Shown: positions 1 to 9,385 of the stretch, piece after piece | Numbering within the stretch: position 1 is the stretch's first letter | Layout of the letters: every line of letters starts with the position of its first letter | Source: Phycisphaeraceae bacterium | GTDB lineage: Bacteria > Planctomycetota > Phycisphaerae > Phycisphaerales > Zrk34 | Reading direction: 5' to 3' | Length of the DNA stretch: 64,000 bases | Assembly (NCBI GenBank): GCA_028282805.1 | Contig: JANQHD010000016.1 | Span: 1 to 64,000, forward strand | Translations under genes and position numbers: made by a program | Notes under the pieces: model-generated | The model's input: the letters and a program-made list of their open reading frames with translations, nothing else | The model's database searches: none | What the model was told of the DNA's origin: nothing

Positions 1-3000
1 CTGCTGCCGAAGTTGGTGCCGATGAAGTTCAAGTCCACCAGCGACACCGTGCCGTCGTAGTTGAAGTCGCCTTCCTGCCACGTCGTGCCCGTGCCGAAGG
101 CCGAGCCCAGCGCGTTGAGGTCGACCAGCGACACCGTGCCGTCGCCGTTGGCGTCGCCGCGGTACGTCGCAAACAAACGCACCTGGTCGGCCACGGTGTC
201 GACGCCGGTGTCTTCGTACAGCACCGCGATCGCCGTGTTGCCATCGGTCAGGTCCGTGCCGCTCACCTGGGCGTTGTCGAAGCTGCCGGCGATGTTCGCC
301 GAGCTGAGCACGACGTACGCATCGCCCAGCGCCGGCTCTTCGGCCGCGTTGATTGCTAATGCGCCGGTGAGGCTCGCCGTGCCGCCGACGGCCAACGTGT
401 CGTGCGTGCCGTCGCCGCGTGTGTCGACCTCGAGGCTCGAGCTCGCGTCCTGCGTGTAGTCGCCGCTGATGCTCAGCGTTGAAACGTCCACGAACGAGCT
501 GCCGTCGACCAGCAAAGCCTGGTAGTTGGTGTTGACGTCGGCCGCATCGAACGCCTGTTCGTAGAAACGCACGATCGCGATCTGGTCGTGGTAGTTGGCG
601 GGCGCGGCGAGACTTTGGTTCGTGCCGTCGGTTGGGTCGAGCGTATTGGCGCCGCCGCCGATGCCCCAGTTGTTGCCGCCGGCCCAGTCGTCCATGTCGA
701 CGGTGTTCAGCGTGCCGACCTGCACGTTGTCCACGTACAGCGTAAATGTGTCGTCGCTGCCGTCCGCCGGGTCGGTGTCGTCGAGAACGATCACCGCGTG
801 GTGCCAGCCGGTGGCCAGCGCCGTGGTGAAACCGGTGGTGACGGCCGCGTCGCCGTTGACGCCGGCCTTGAGCGTGCCGTTGTCGAGCACCAGCGAGACG
901 CCACGCGTCGCACCGATGTCGAGCAACACCTGCTCGGTCCCGGCGGCGGTGTTGGCCACGTTGAACACCACCTCGAACGTGCCGTCGCTCTGGGCGCGCC
1001 CGTCGAGGAACGCGTTGCTTGCGCCGGGGGCCAGCGCCGAGCCGGTCGCGCTGATGTCGTACGCCGCGCTGAGGCCCTGGAACGTGCCGTCGGCCACCGC
1101 GGTGGTCGAGGCGGCCGCGCCGAACAGCAGGTTCACGTCGCCGTTGCCGGTCTGCGCATCGTCCCACGTGCCGTCGCCGGGGGCGTCCAGCGCCGCGTCG
1201 TAGTTCAAGGTCAGGCTCGCCGTGACGATCGGCAGCGGGGCGGTGCCCCCGGCCACCCCACCGACCTTCACCGTCGAGCCGGCCGACGCCTCGAGGCTGC
1301 CGGTCACCGCGCCGCCGGACTTGAACGCCTGGCCCGACAGCGTGAACGAGCCGCCCGTCGTCGCCGACACGTCGAACGTGTTGTCGCCCATGTCGATCGA
1401 GGGCGTGCCGCTCAGCGTCGCGCCGCCGGTCAGCGCCAGCGTGCCGAGCTCGACCACGGTGTTGCCGGTGTACGTGTTGTTGCCGGCCAGCTCGAGCGTG
1501 CCGTTGTTGTTCACCTTGTTCAGGCCGCCGTCGTGGGTGATGTCGCCGGTGACGCGGAGCGTGGAGTTCGTACCGACCTGGAAGTTGACGTCGTTGCCGC
1601 CGGCCCCGCCGATGTTGCCGGAGACGGTCAGCGCGGGCGTGCCGACCGAACCGCTGTCGCCGTCGGTGCGGATCGTCGCCGAGGCGCTGCCGATCGTGAC
1701 GTTGCCGGCCTGGTCGACCGCCGCGCCGGCGCCGCCGCCCACGCGGTACTCGCCGCCGTTGAGCGTCACCGCGTTGGCCACCGCGCCCGTCTTGCCGTTG
1801 ACCTGGAACGCCGCGCCGTTCACGGTGACCGCGCCGGCACCGGCCGAGCCCTCGCCCTGCAGGCGCAGCGTGCCGCCGTTGACCGTCGCGCCGCCCGAGA
1901 AGGTGTTGCCGCTGTTGTTCAGCTGCAACGCGCCGCTCTCGACGCGGAGCGAGCCGCTGCCGCTGAGCACGCCGACGATGTTCTCGCCGCCGGCCGACTC
2001 GTTGAGCACGATCTCGCCGTCGTTGGCGATGTTGTAGCCGCCGCCGTCGGTCAGCGTGTTGATGTCGAGCGTGCCGTCGCCGAGTTGGAGCGTGCCGCCG
2101 GCGTCGATGGTGACCGACTGGGTGGTCGACCCGCCGATCGGGCCGTTGATCACGAGCGTGGCGCCATTGGCGACGTGCCAGTCGCCGTTGAGCCCGCTGA
2201 ACGACGTGTGCGCGAACGTGAGCGTGCCGGCGTTGACGTTCAGGTCGCCGCCGAACGTGCTGCCGTTGTTGGTGATCGTCGCGTTGCCGCTGCCGTTCTT
2301 GGTCAGGTCGCCCGTGGTCGAGATCGCCGCGCCGCCGAGGGTGTAGTCGTTGAGCGTGTTGTCGACGGTCACGCCGCCCGGCGCCACGGCGTTGGCGACG
2401 TTGACGTTGAACACCGAGGCGGTGTCGTCGAACGTGACGGTGTCGAGGTCGAAGAACTGCTCGCTGTCGCCGTTGAAGTCGGCGCCGGCGGCCACGTCCC
2501 ACGAGCCCGTGCTGCCGCCGGACCACGTCAGGGCCATGCTGCCCGCGTCGATCACCACGTTCACCTGCCCGGCCACGTCGAGGTCGACCGTCGGCGTGGC
2601 GCGCGTGTTCAGCGCGTTGCCGCCCGCGTCCACGACGCTGACCGCGAAGTTGCTCTCGGTGGCGTTGATCAGGTTCAGGCTCCCGCCGTACTGCATGACC
2701 GTGTAGCTGCCGGTCGCCAGCGTGCCTTGGGCGGCGGTGACGTTCACGTCCCACGTGTCGGTCGCGGGCGTGGCGCCGTTCATGTTGATCGTCAGGTTGC
2801 CGGTGATGTCGACCAGGTCGCTCTCGGCGCCGCCGATCGTGGCGGTGCTGTCGCCGAGCTCGAAGTTGAGCGTGCCGGTGTTGCTCACGACCGATTCGTC
2901 CGAATCGAAGTAGAGCATGTTCAGGCCGCCGGCGAGGTCCAGCGTGCCGACCGAGTCACCGGGGCTCAGCGAGCTGCCCTCGAGGAAGCCGACGGTCTGT

Positions 3001-5063
3001 GCCGTGATCGCGCCCGCGCCGGAGAGGGTCTGCCCCTCCTGGATGAAGTACGTGCCGAAGTCGGAGACGTCGAACGTCGCGCCGGCGTTGACCTGGATCA
3101 CGGGGCTGGCCGACAGCTCGCCCTTGTCGCCCGCGTCGCCGGTCACGGCCAGCGTGCCCGCCTCGATGGTCGTGTTGCCGAACCAGAAGTCGTTGACGTC
3201 GTCGGTCTCGGTGGAGATCGTCAGCGTGCCCGAGCCGCGCTTGACCACGGCGACGTTCGCGTGGGCGCTGGTCGTCACGCCGCCCGTCGCGTCGACGTCG
3301 GCGTCGGTGATCTTGTTCACCGTAACGTCGCCCGCGCCGTCGAAGATGTACACGAAGGTCTCGCCCGCCAGGTCCGGCGCCGAGAGCGTACCGCTCATCG
3401 TCAGGGAGCCCGTCGTGGATTCGATCAGGTACTGGCCGCCGTTGGAGCCCTGGCCGTCGATGTGGCCGCCGAGCGTGTTGTTGCCGCTGACGTTGACGAT
3501 GTGGGCCTCGGTGTCGGGGTCGCGGTCGACCGGGGCGATGCGTTCGGTGGCGATGTTGACGTTGTTGGCCAGCTCGAGCGTGCCGCCGCCGAAGCTGATG
3601 GCGGTGTTGGACGTGTCGTCGTCGCCGCCGGCGCCCAGCGCCGCGGAGTTGGTGACGCGCAGCGTGCCGCCGTTGAGCGTGGTCTTGCCGGTGTAGGTGT
3701 TCGCGCCGCTGAGCGTCACCACCTCGCTCGTCAGCGTGTTCGAGGTCACCACGTTGCCCGCGCCGCCGATGGTGTTGGCGAACGTGCCGTCGAACCCGCC
3801 GCCGAGGCCGTCGCCGTTGAAGATCAGCTGGCCGCCGGCGTTGACGGTCACCGCGCTGGCCGCGGGGATCGCGCCGGCGCCCTGCACGCGCAGGTTGCCG
3901 TCGTTGATCGTCGTCGCGCCGCTGTACGTGTTCGTGCCCGTGAGCACCAGGTCGCCGTTGCCGTCCTTGTTCAGGCCCGCCGACCCGCCGATGGCCGCCG
4001 CGATGGTGTGCGTGCCGTTGACGACGTTCAGCGACGCGTCGTTGGCCAGCGTCAGCGTGCTGGCACCCGCGATCGTGTAACCGATCGAGCTGTCAAAGTA
4101 CACGGTGCTGGCGGTGATCGCCGCGTCGAGGTTGACGGTCCGGCTTTCGGTCACCGCGCCGCCGGTGAACGCGAGCTTCGCGGTCGGGCTGTTGGGCGCC
4201 ACGCCCGCCTTCCAGTTCGCCGCGTCGTTCCAATCCTCGTCGGCGTCCGTCCCCCAGAAATTGAAGTTGGTGATAAAGTCGTGGTTCGCCGCGATCTGCG
4301 CATCGCTCAGCAGGCTGTTGTAGTGGCGCATGATCGCCACCGACCCGTCGAACGGCAGCTCGCGCGAAACCGTCGTGTCGGCCGACAACTGCCCGCCGGT
4401 CGCGAAGTTGCTGCCGTCGCCCAGCAGGCCCGACGGGTTGCCGCCGGTAAAGTCGTCGATCTCGATCGGCGTCGCCGAGGTGTCGCCGATCTTCACACCG
4501 TCGAGGTACAGCGAGATAAAGTCGTCGGCGGTGTTGTCGTTGGAGATGTTGTGCAGCGTGCCGACGACCTGGTGCCAACCGGTGTCGCTCAGCGTGGTCG
4601 ACAGCAGCGCGTTGTTGTCGCCGTTGGCGAGGAACTCGAGGTTCGCGTTGTTCAACGAGAACACGATGCCGCGCCCCGCGCCGCCCGCTTCGAACAGCAC
4701 CTGCTGCCCGCCGGTCAGGCTGTTGGCCTGGAACCAGATCTCGAACGTGCTTTCGCTGCGGCTGCGGTTGGGCGTGCCCTGGTCGTATTGGTTCGACACG
4801 CCCACGCCCGACACCCCGCCGTACGCCGCGAAGATGCCCGGCACGCTGGCGTCGTTGACCGCCGCCGGTGTCGCGGCGGACTCGAACGTGAAACGTTCGC
4901 CCGTCGCGCCGAGGCCCACGCGGGTCCACACGGTGTCCCCCACACCGTTGCCATCCTGCGCAGCGTCGAAGTTGTAGTCGATCCCCGGCGTGGTCTGCGC
5001 CGTCGCCGTGGCAACCAGGCACGTCGATGCGACCAAACCCATGAGCCAATGTCGTGCGTTCAT
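1..5063 (-). CDS. Giant secreted LamG / autotransporter-associated beta-strand repeat / dockerin protein (3' end outside window)
   Basis: The reading frame is open from the ATG at 5063 to the window edge (about 1687 codons), so the C-terminus is missing. The start has a GGAGGA ribosome site 8 nt upstream, and the first 22 or so residues are a signal peptide ending in ATATAQ. Residues 25-240 resemble a LamG/concanavalin-like domain. Residues 250-1280 contain many autotransporter-associated beta-strand (PATR) repeats of the form NTYTGKTTLNGGTLRV. A second LamG-like region lies at about 1290-1510. Two dockerin-type calcium loops (GDANGDGTVSLVDLNALG and GDFNYDGTVSLVDLN) are the last residues visible. 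By analogy with the neighbouring gene a PEP-CTERM tail probably follows. It is likely a cell-surface or extracellular glycan-binding protein; the ligand cannot be read. It sits 46 bp behind the sulfatase gene, probably in the same operon. Confidence 0.85.
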   Translation of the reverse strand, partial: MNARHWLMGLVASTCLVATATAQTTPGIDYNFDAAQDGNGVGDTVWTRVGLGATGERFTFESAATPAAVNDASVPGIFAAYGGVSGVGVSNQYDQGTPNRSRSESTFEIWFQANSLTGGQQVLFEAGGAGRGIVFSLNNANLEFLANGDNNALLSTTLSDTGWHQVVGTLHNISNDNTADDFISLYLDGVKIGDTSATPIEIDDFTGGNPSGLLGDGSNFATGGQLSADTTVSRELPFDGSVAIMRHYNSLLSDAQIAANHDFITNFNFWGTDADEDWNDAANWKAGVAPNSPTAKLAFTGGAVTESRTVNLDAAITASTVYFDSSIGYTIAGASTLTLANDASLNVVNGTHTIAAAIGGSAGLNKDGNGDLVLTGTNTYSGATTINDGNLRVQGAGAIPAASAVTVNAGGQLIFNGDGLGGGFDGTFANTIGGAGNVVTSNTLTSEVVTLSGANTYTGKTTLNGGTLRVTNSAALGAGGDDDTSNTAISFGGGTLELANNVNIATERIAPVDRDPDTEAHIVNVSGNNTLGGHIDGQGSNGGQYLIESTTGSLTMSGTLSAPDLAGETFVYIFDGAGDVTVNKITDADVDATGGVTTSAHANVAVVKRGSGTLTISTETDDVNDFWFGNTTIEAGTLAVTGDAGDKGELSASPVIQVNAGATFDVSDFGTYFIQEGQTLSGAGAITAQTVGFLEGSSLSPGDSVGTLDLAGGLNMLYFDSDESVVSNTGTLNFELGDSTATIGGAESDLVDITGNLTINMNGATPATDTWDVNVTAAQGTLATGSYTVMQYGGSLNLINATESNFAVSVVDAGGNALNTRATPTVDLDVAGQVNVVIDAGSMALTWSGGSTGSWDVAAGADFNGDSEQFFDLDTVTFDDTASVFNVNVANAVAPGGVTVDNTLNDYTLGGAAISTTGDLTKNGSGNATITNNGSTFGGDLNVNAGTLTFAHTSFSGLNGDWHVANGATLVINGPIGGSTTQSVTIDAGGTLQLGDGTLDINTLTDGGGYNIANDGEIVLNESAGGENIVGVLSGSGSLRVESGALQLNNSGNTFSGGATVNGGTLRLQGEGSAGAGAVTVNGAAFQVNGKTGAVANAVTLNGGEYRVGGGAGAAVDQAGNVTIGSASATIRTDGDSGSVGTPALTVSGNIGGAGGNDVNFQVGTNSTLRVTGDITHDGGLNKVNNNGTLELAGNNTYTGNTVVELGTLALTGGATLSGTPSIDMGDNTFDVSATTGGSFTLSGQAFKSGGAVTGSLEASAGSTVKVGGVAGGTAPLPIVTASLTLNYDAALDAPGDGTWDDAQTGNGDVNLLFGAAASTTAVADGTFQGLSAAYDISATGSALAPGASNAFLDGRAQSDGTFEVVFNVANTAAGTEQVLLDIGATRGVSLVLDNGTLKAGVNGDAAVTTGFTTALATGWHHAVIVLDDTDPADGSDDTFTLYVDNVQVGTLNTVDMDDWAGGNNWGIGGGANTLDPTDGTNQSLAAPANYHDQIAIVRFYEQAFDAADVNTNYQALLVDGSSFVDVSTLSISGDYTQDASSSLEVDTRGDGTHDTLAVGGTASLTGALAINAAEEPALGDAYVVLSSANIAGSFDNAQVSGTDLTDGNTAIAVLYEDTGVDTVADQVRLFATYRGDANGDGTVSLVDLNALGSAFGTGTTWQEGDFNYDGTVSLVDLNFIGTNFGS

Positions 5064-5109
5064 CTGACGATTCCTCCAGCGTTGTGTGAGCTGTGTCAAA
5101 TACCCTTAA

Positions 5110-8100
5110 TTAACTGTAAACGGCGCGCCGCCGCTTGCGGCTTAGCGCCAACGCCCCGAGCCCCAACAGAAACAGGCTCGCCGGCTCGGGCACGGCCGGG
5201 CTCGTCGGCACCGACCGGCCGAAGTTCGTGCCCAGCGCGTTGAGGTCGGCCAACGACACGGCGCCGTCGTAGTTGAAGTCGCCGGTCTGCCACGTGCCGG
5301 CCAAGCCGAAGCCCGCGCCCAGCGCGTTGAGGTCGACCAGCGACACGGCGCCGTCGCCGTTGGCATCGCCGCGGTACGTCGCCATCAGCCGCACGCGGTC
5401 GACAACGGTGTCGGCGTCCGAGTCTTCGTACAGCAGCGCCAGCGCCGTGTCCGCGTCGGTCAGGTCCACGCCGGTGACCTGCGTCTGATCGAACGCGCCG
5501 CTCACGGTCGACGAACCGGTGGTCATGATCACGAACGCGTCGCCCAGCACCGGCTCGGCCAGCTGGCCGATCGCCAGCCCGCCGTCGAGCGACGCGGCGC
5601 CGCTGACCGCAACCTTGTCGAACGTCACCTCGTCCTGCAGGTCGAGCTCGAGCGTCGCGCCGGCCATCTGCGTGTAGTCGCCGTCGATGTCGAGCGTCGT
5701 GGCGACGGTTTCCACGATGACCGTGTCACCGCTCAGCAGCGACTGGTAGTTCTGGTTCACCTCGGTCACGCCGAAGGCCAGGTCGTGGTAGTAACGCCAC
5801 AGCGCAACCTCGCCGTGAAAATCGATCGGCGAGCCCAGCGAACCCGACGCCAGGCTCGGGTCGAGCACGGTCGAAGCCGCGCCGCCCACGCCCCACGCGT
5901 TGCCGCCGGCCCAGTCGTCGATGAGCAGGTTGCTCAGCGTGCCGACCAGCGCGTTGTCGACGTACAGCGAGAAGCTGTCGTTGGCCGCGCCGTCGTCGGT
6001 CGTCACCAGCGACACCACCGCGTGGTGCCAGCCGACGGCCAGCGTCGTGTTGAGGTCGAACGTGTCGGCGTCGCCGTTCACGCCCGCCTGCAGCTGGTCG
6101 CCGTCGAGCACCAGCGACACGCCGCGCGTCGCGCCGATGTCCAGCAACACCTGGTTGTTGCCCTCGGCGGTGTTCGTCACGTTGAAAACGATTTCAAACG
6201 TGCCGTCGTTTCGGCTTCGGTTCGGGCTGCCGCCCTCGAAGTACGTGTTCTGGCTGCCCGGCGACGCCGCGCCGCCGACGCTGCCGGTGTCGTACGCCGC
6301 GGTCAGCGCCTGGAACGTCGGATCGCTGACCGCGACGGTCGAAGCGTTGCCGTCGAAGTTCAGGTTGACGGTGTCGCTGCCGTTGCTTGTCGAACCCCAT
6401 GTCGCGTCACCCGACCCGTCGAGCGCCGCGTCGTACTCGAGCGCCAGGTTTGTCAGCACCGGTTGCGGGCCGGGGATGACCGTCACGTTCGACTCGGCGA
6501 ACCCGTCGCCGCCGACGCTGATGGTCGTGCCGGCTTGCGCGATCACGTTGTTGGCCTTGATCGTTTCGCTGCCGAACTCGGCCGTGCCGCCCGCGACGGT
6601 CAGGTCGCCGCCGATGTCCGTGCCGCCGCCGATCCACAGCGTGCTCGCGCCGGTCTTGGTCACGTTCCGGCCGGCCTTGAACTCGCGGACCTGCCCGGTG
6701 ACCTTGAAGTTCTGGTTGCCGTCGCCGCCGATCTCCAGGTCGTCGTACAGCTCGACGTCGACCGCCACGTCGAACGTGAAGCGGCCCGCCGTGGCGTCGG
6801 TCGCGTCCAGCGCAATCTTCGGCGCCGCGCCCGACAGGCCCTTGCTGAACATGACCGCGTTGCCGTCGATCGTGCCGGTGTGCTCCGCGCCGAGCGCCGC
6901 GGTGGCGCTGGCCAGGTTCAGGCGGTTCATCAAGAACGGCAACCCGCTGAAGTGGTTCAGGTTGTTCGTCGCGGTGTAATCGCCGGTCGCCTTGGCGCGG
7001 AAGGTGATCCGCATGTTCGCGTAGCTGTCGCGGTAGTTCATGGTGGCGTTGCCACCGCCGCCGTCGGCGTCGACGAACGCGTTGCCCGAGCCCCACGTCG
7101 CCGCGCTGAACGAGCCCTCGCGGAAGCGGAAGTGGTCGAACTGGTTGGTGTCGTCGGCCTGGTTGTCGAGGCGGGGCTTGTCCATCTGCACGTTGAAGTC
7201 GGCCATGACCTCCTTCAGCTGCGCAGCCAACGCGGGCAAGTCGTTGATGCGGTTGTTCGACTCATCCTTGTCGTTGACCACGTCGTAGAGCTGGAACGCG
7301 CCGCCCTGGTACATCAGCTTCCAGTCGCCCACGCGCACCGCCGACTGCCGGTTGTTGTGGCGGGGGATGTACAGCGCATCGTGCGGGACGCCCGTGGCCG
7401 TGCCGTTGATGTAGGGCAGCAGGTCCACGCCGTCGATCGTCTCGCCCGGCCCGAACGAACCGCCGGCCGCGGCCAGCGCGGTCGGCACCACGTCGATCGA
7501 GTGGACCGGGTCGTGGAACATCGTGCCCTCGGCCGACGGGTCCACGCCCGCGCCGGCGATGACCATCGGCACGCGCAACCCGCCTTCCCACTGCGAGCCC
7601 TTGCCGTTGCGCAGCGGGTTGTTGCTGCTGGAGTTCGGGCTCGAGTCACAGCAGTCGCCGCCGTTGTCGTTGAGGAAGATGATCAGCGTGTCGTCGAAGA
7701 TCGAGTCCGACATGTCGCCGTTGCCGTCGGGGTCTTCGAGCTTCTCGACGATCTTGCCGACGTTGCGGTCCAACGCGTACTGCATCGCCGCGTAGGTCCG
7801 GCGGTTGCCGCTGAAGCCCAGGCCCAGCGAATCGATGTGCGCCAGGTCCGACGCGGTCGCCTGCATCGGCGTGTGCGGCGCGGTGAACGAGGTGTACAAG
7901 AAGAACGGGTCGGCGTCCTGGTAGTTCGCGTCGATGTAGTCGACCGAAAGGTCGCCGAACACGTCGGTCACGTACGCCCCGCCGAACGTGCCCTCGGTGA
8001 TGGTGTCGGACGACACCCCGCCCGCGCCGTTAGACACGGTCAGACGCAACCGCTGGTCGCCGCTGGCGGTGCCGGTGAAATAACCACGCGAACCCTCGAG

Positions 8101-8619
8101 CAGGCCGTGAAACGTCTCCACCCCCTGGTGCTGCGGGCGGTTGCCGAGCGTGGCGCCGTTGGACACGTTCTTGCCGATGTGCCACTTGCCGATCGCGGCG
8201 GTGTGATAGCTCTCGCCCCGCATCCGCTCCCAGACCGTGACCTGGTCGGAGTGCAGGCCCTGCGTGGCGGTCGGCGTGCTGCCGATCGGGGCGGTCGAAC
8301 CGTTGATGTTCGAGTAGTACCCGAAGCGCCCGCTGTACTGACCGGTTGTGATCATGGCGCGAGAGACACTGCACACGGCGCCGGTGTACGCGTTGGTCAA
8401 GCTCACGCCGCGCGCCGCCAGCGCGTCGAGGTTCGGCGTGGGGATGCCCGTCGGGTTGCCCGTGAACGGGTCCATGAACCCGAAGTCACGAAAGCCCGCG
8501 TCGTCGGAGACGATCACGATCACGTTCGGGTTCTGGGCGTAGCCCCGGTTCGAGCCCAAGGCCACCGCAAGCACCGCGGCCGCACACACGCACACGCCTG
8601 ACAACTTCGTGCAGATCAT
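5110..8619 (-). CDS. Secreted sulfatase fused to LamG, dockerin and PEP-CTERM domains
   Basis: This 1169-residue protein hydrolyses sulfate esters if active. The ATG at 8619 was preferred because AAGGA lies 6 nt upstream and a signal peptide (cut after GYAQ) follows at once. The sulfatase domain spans about residues 30-500, with metal-binding DD at 39-40, the nucleophile region C83-S-V-S-R87, GKWHIGK, TAPHTP and NDNGGD. A LamG-like domain lies near 780-960, dockerin loops (GDANGDGAVSLVDLNALG, GDFNYDGAVSLADLNALG) near 1080-1140, and a PEP-CTERM tail (VPEPASLFLLGLGALALSRKRRR) ends the protein. The family's formylglycine motif is C/S-x-P/A-x-R; here valine replaces proline, so maturation is uncertain. 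The modular tail suggests surface anchoring after export. No formylglycine-generating enzyme or exosortase is in the window. Confidence 0.92.
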   Translation of the reverse strand: MICTKLSGVCVCAAAVLAVALGSNRGYAQNPNVIVIVSDDAGFRDFGFMDPFTGNPTGIPTPNLDALAARGVSLTNAYTGAVCSVSRAMITTGQYSGRFGYYSNINGSTAPIGSTPTATQGLHSDQVTVWERMRGESYHTAAIGKWHIGKNVSNGATLGNRPQHQGVETFHGLLEGSRGYFTGTASGDQRLRLTVSNGAGGVSSDTITEGTFGGAYVTDVFGDLSVDYIDANYQDADPFFLYTSFTAPHTPMQATASDLAHIDSLGLGFSGNRRTYAAMQYALDRNVGKIVEKLEDPDGNGDMSDSIFDDTLIIFLNDNGGDCCDSSPNSSSNNPLRNGKGSQWEGGLRVPMVIAGAGVDPSAEGTMFHDPVHSIDVVPTALAAAGGSFGPGETIDGVDLLPYINGTATGVPHDALYIPRHNNRQSAVRVGDWKLMYQGGAFQLYDVVNDKDESNNRINDLPALAAQLKEVMADFNVQMDKPRLDNQADDTNQFDHFRFREGSFSAATWGSGNAFVDADGGGGNATMNYRDSYANMRITFRAKATGDYTATNNLNHFSGLPFLMNRLNLASATAALGAEHTGTIDGNAVMFSKGLSGAAPKIALDATDATAGRFTFDVAVDVELYDDLEIGGDGNQNFKVTGQVREFKAGRNVTKTGASTLWIGGGTDIGGDLTVAGGTAEFGSETIKANNVIAQAGTTISVGGDGFAESNVTVIPGPQPVLTNLALEYDAALDGSGDATWGSTSNGSDTVNLNFDGNASTVAVSDPTFQALTAAYDTGSVGGAASPGSQNTYFEGGSPNRSRNDGTFEIVFNVTNTAEGNNQVLLDIGATRGVSLVLDGDQLQAGVNGDADTFDLNTTLAVGWHHAVVSLVTTDDGAANDSFSLYVDNALVGTLSNLLIDDWAGGNAWGVGGAASTVLDPSLASGSLGSPIDFHGEVALWRYYHDLAFGVTEVNQNYQSLLSGDTVIVETVATTLDIDGDYTQMAGATLELDLQDEVTFDKVAVSGAASLDGGLAIGQLAEPVLGDAFVIMTTGSSTVSGAFDQTQVTGVDLTDADTALALLYEDSDADTVVDRVRLMATYRGDANGDGAVSLVDLNALGAGFGLAGTWQTGDFNYDGAVSLADLNALGTNFGRSVPTSPAVPEPASLFLLGLGALALSRKRRRAVYS

Positions 8620-8725
8620 CGCCCGTCCTTGTTCAAAGCCCTGTCCGCGCCAAACGGTTTGGCGCCAAAAGCGTCGGTCGGCTCTCACCGGCCGACGCCG
8701 GGGGTTCTCTTGTAGCGCAGCGCAC

Positions 8726-9355
8726 TCAGCGCCGGCGCAGCAACATCAGGCCGCCCACGCCGAGCATCGCGAAGCTGGCCGGTTCGGGGATCGGGACGGA
8801 CGTGCCGGCGACGGAGAGCTTGATGCCGATGCCGGTTGCGCTCTTGAACCGCAGCGAGCCGTTGCCCGCGCCGTTGCTCGGGGTGATGTTGATGCGGAAC
8901 TTCGTGCCCAGCCCGTCGATGTTGGCGACCAGCGGGGTGTCGAAGGCCCACACGACCTCACCGGCGCCCGGGTGGGGCTGCGGGTAGGCGTCGGTCACGC
9001 TGCCGATCACCACGTCGTCGCCCCCGCCGAACGTCCCGCCGGCGCCGAGGTAGGTGATGGTCGTGGTCACCGACGTCGCGTCGTTGGCGATCGTGCTGGC
9101 CGAGCTGGCCCAGCCGATGCCGGTGATCGTGACCTGCGTGCCACCGGGCCCGACGTTCAGCACGAAGTCGCGCTGCGGGTTGGCGGCGCTCGGTTCGTTG
9201 ATCGTCACGTCGTTGCCACCGGTCGACGCGTCGTCGAGCAGGAAGCTCGGCCCAAGGGTCGCGGTCACGTCCGTCTGCGGCTGGATCATCGCCGCGTTCG
9301 CAGTCCCGGCGAGCATCAAGCCCGCCAAAAACAGGATTGAAACACACCATCTCAT
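8726..9355 (-). CDS. PEP-CTERM surface protein of unknown function
   Basis: This 209-residue protein has a signal peptide (cleavage after AGTANA, near residue 21) and a beta-rich body of about 160 residues. It ends in a textbook PEP-CTERM sorting signal: IPEPASFAMLGVGGLMLLRRR. The motif directs exosortase-dependent processing and placement in or outside the envelope. I do not recognise the central domain; it carries no catalytic motif I can name. It lies 30 bp after the LacI-family gene and 106 bp before the sulfatase gene, so it is probably co-transcribed with both and may be part of the same glycan-facing surface machinery. Confidence 0.85.
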   Translation of the reverse strand: MRWCVSILFLAGLMLAGTANAAMIQPQTDVTATLGPSFLLDDASTGGNDVTINEPSAANPQRDFVLNVGPGGTQVTITGIGWASSASTIANDATSVTTTITYLGAGGTFGGGDDVVIGSVTDAYPQPHPGAGEVVWAFDTPLVANIDGLGTKFRINITPSNGAGNGSLRFKSATGIGIKLSVAGTSVPIPEPASFAMLGVGGLMLLRRR

Positions 9356-9385
9356 AAGCCATTCCTCCTTCGAAGAGAGTGAAGA

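Noticed and set aside
588-5243. Very long plus-strand open frame opposite the giant LamG gene
   Set aside because: Its translation is rich in Arg, Val, Ala and His without motifs and arises from codon bias of the minus-strand gene, which has a signal peptide, LamG, repeats and dockerins.
5785-8601. Long plus-strand open frame opposite the sulfatase
   Set aside because: Low-complexity Arg/Val/Ala/His composition with no motif; the minus strand encodes a sulfatase with all expected motifs.
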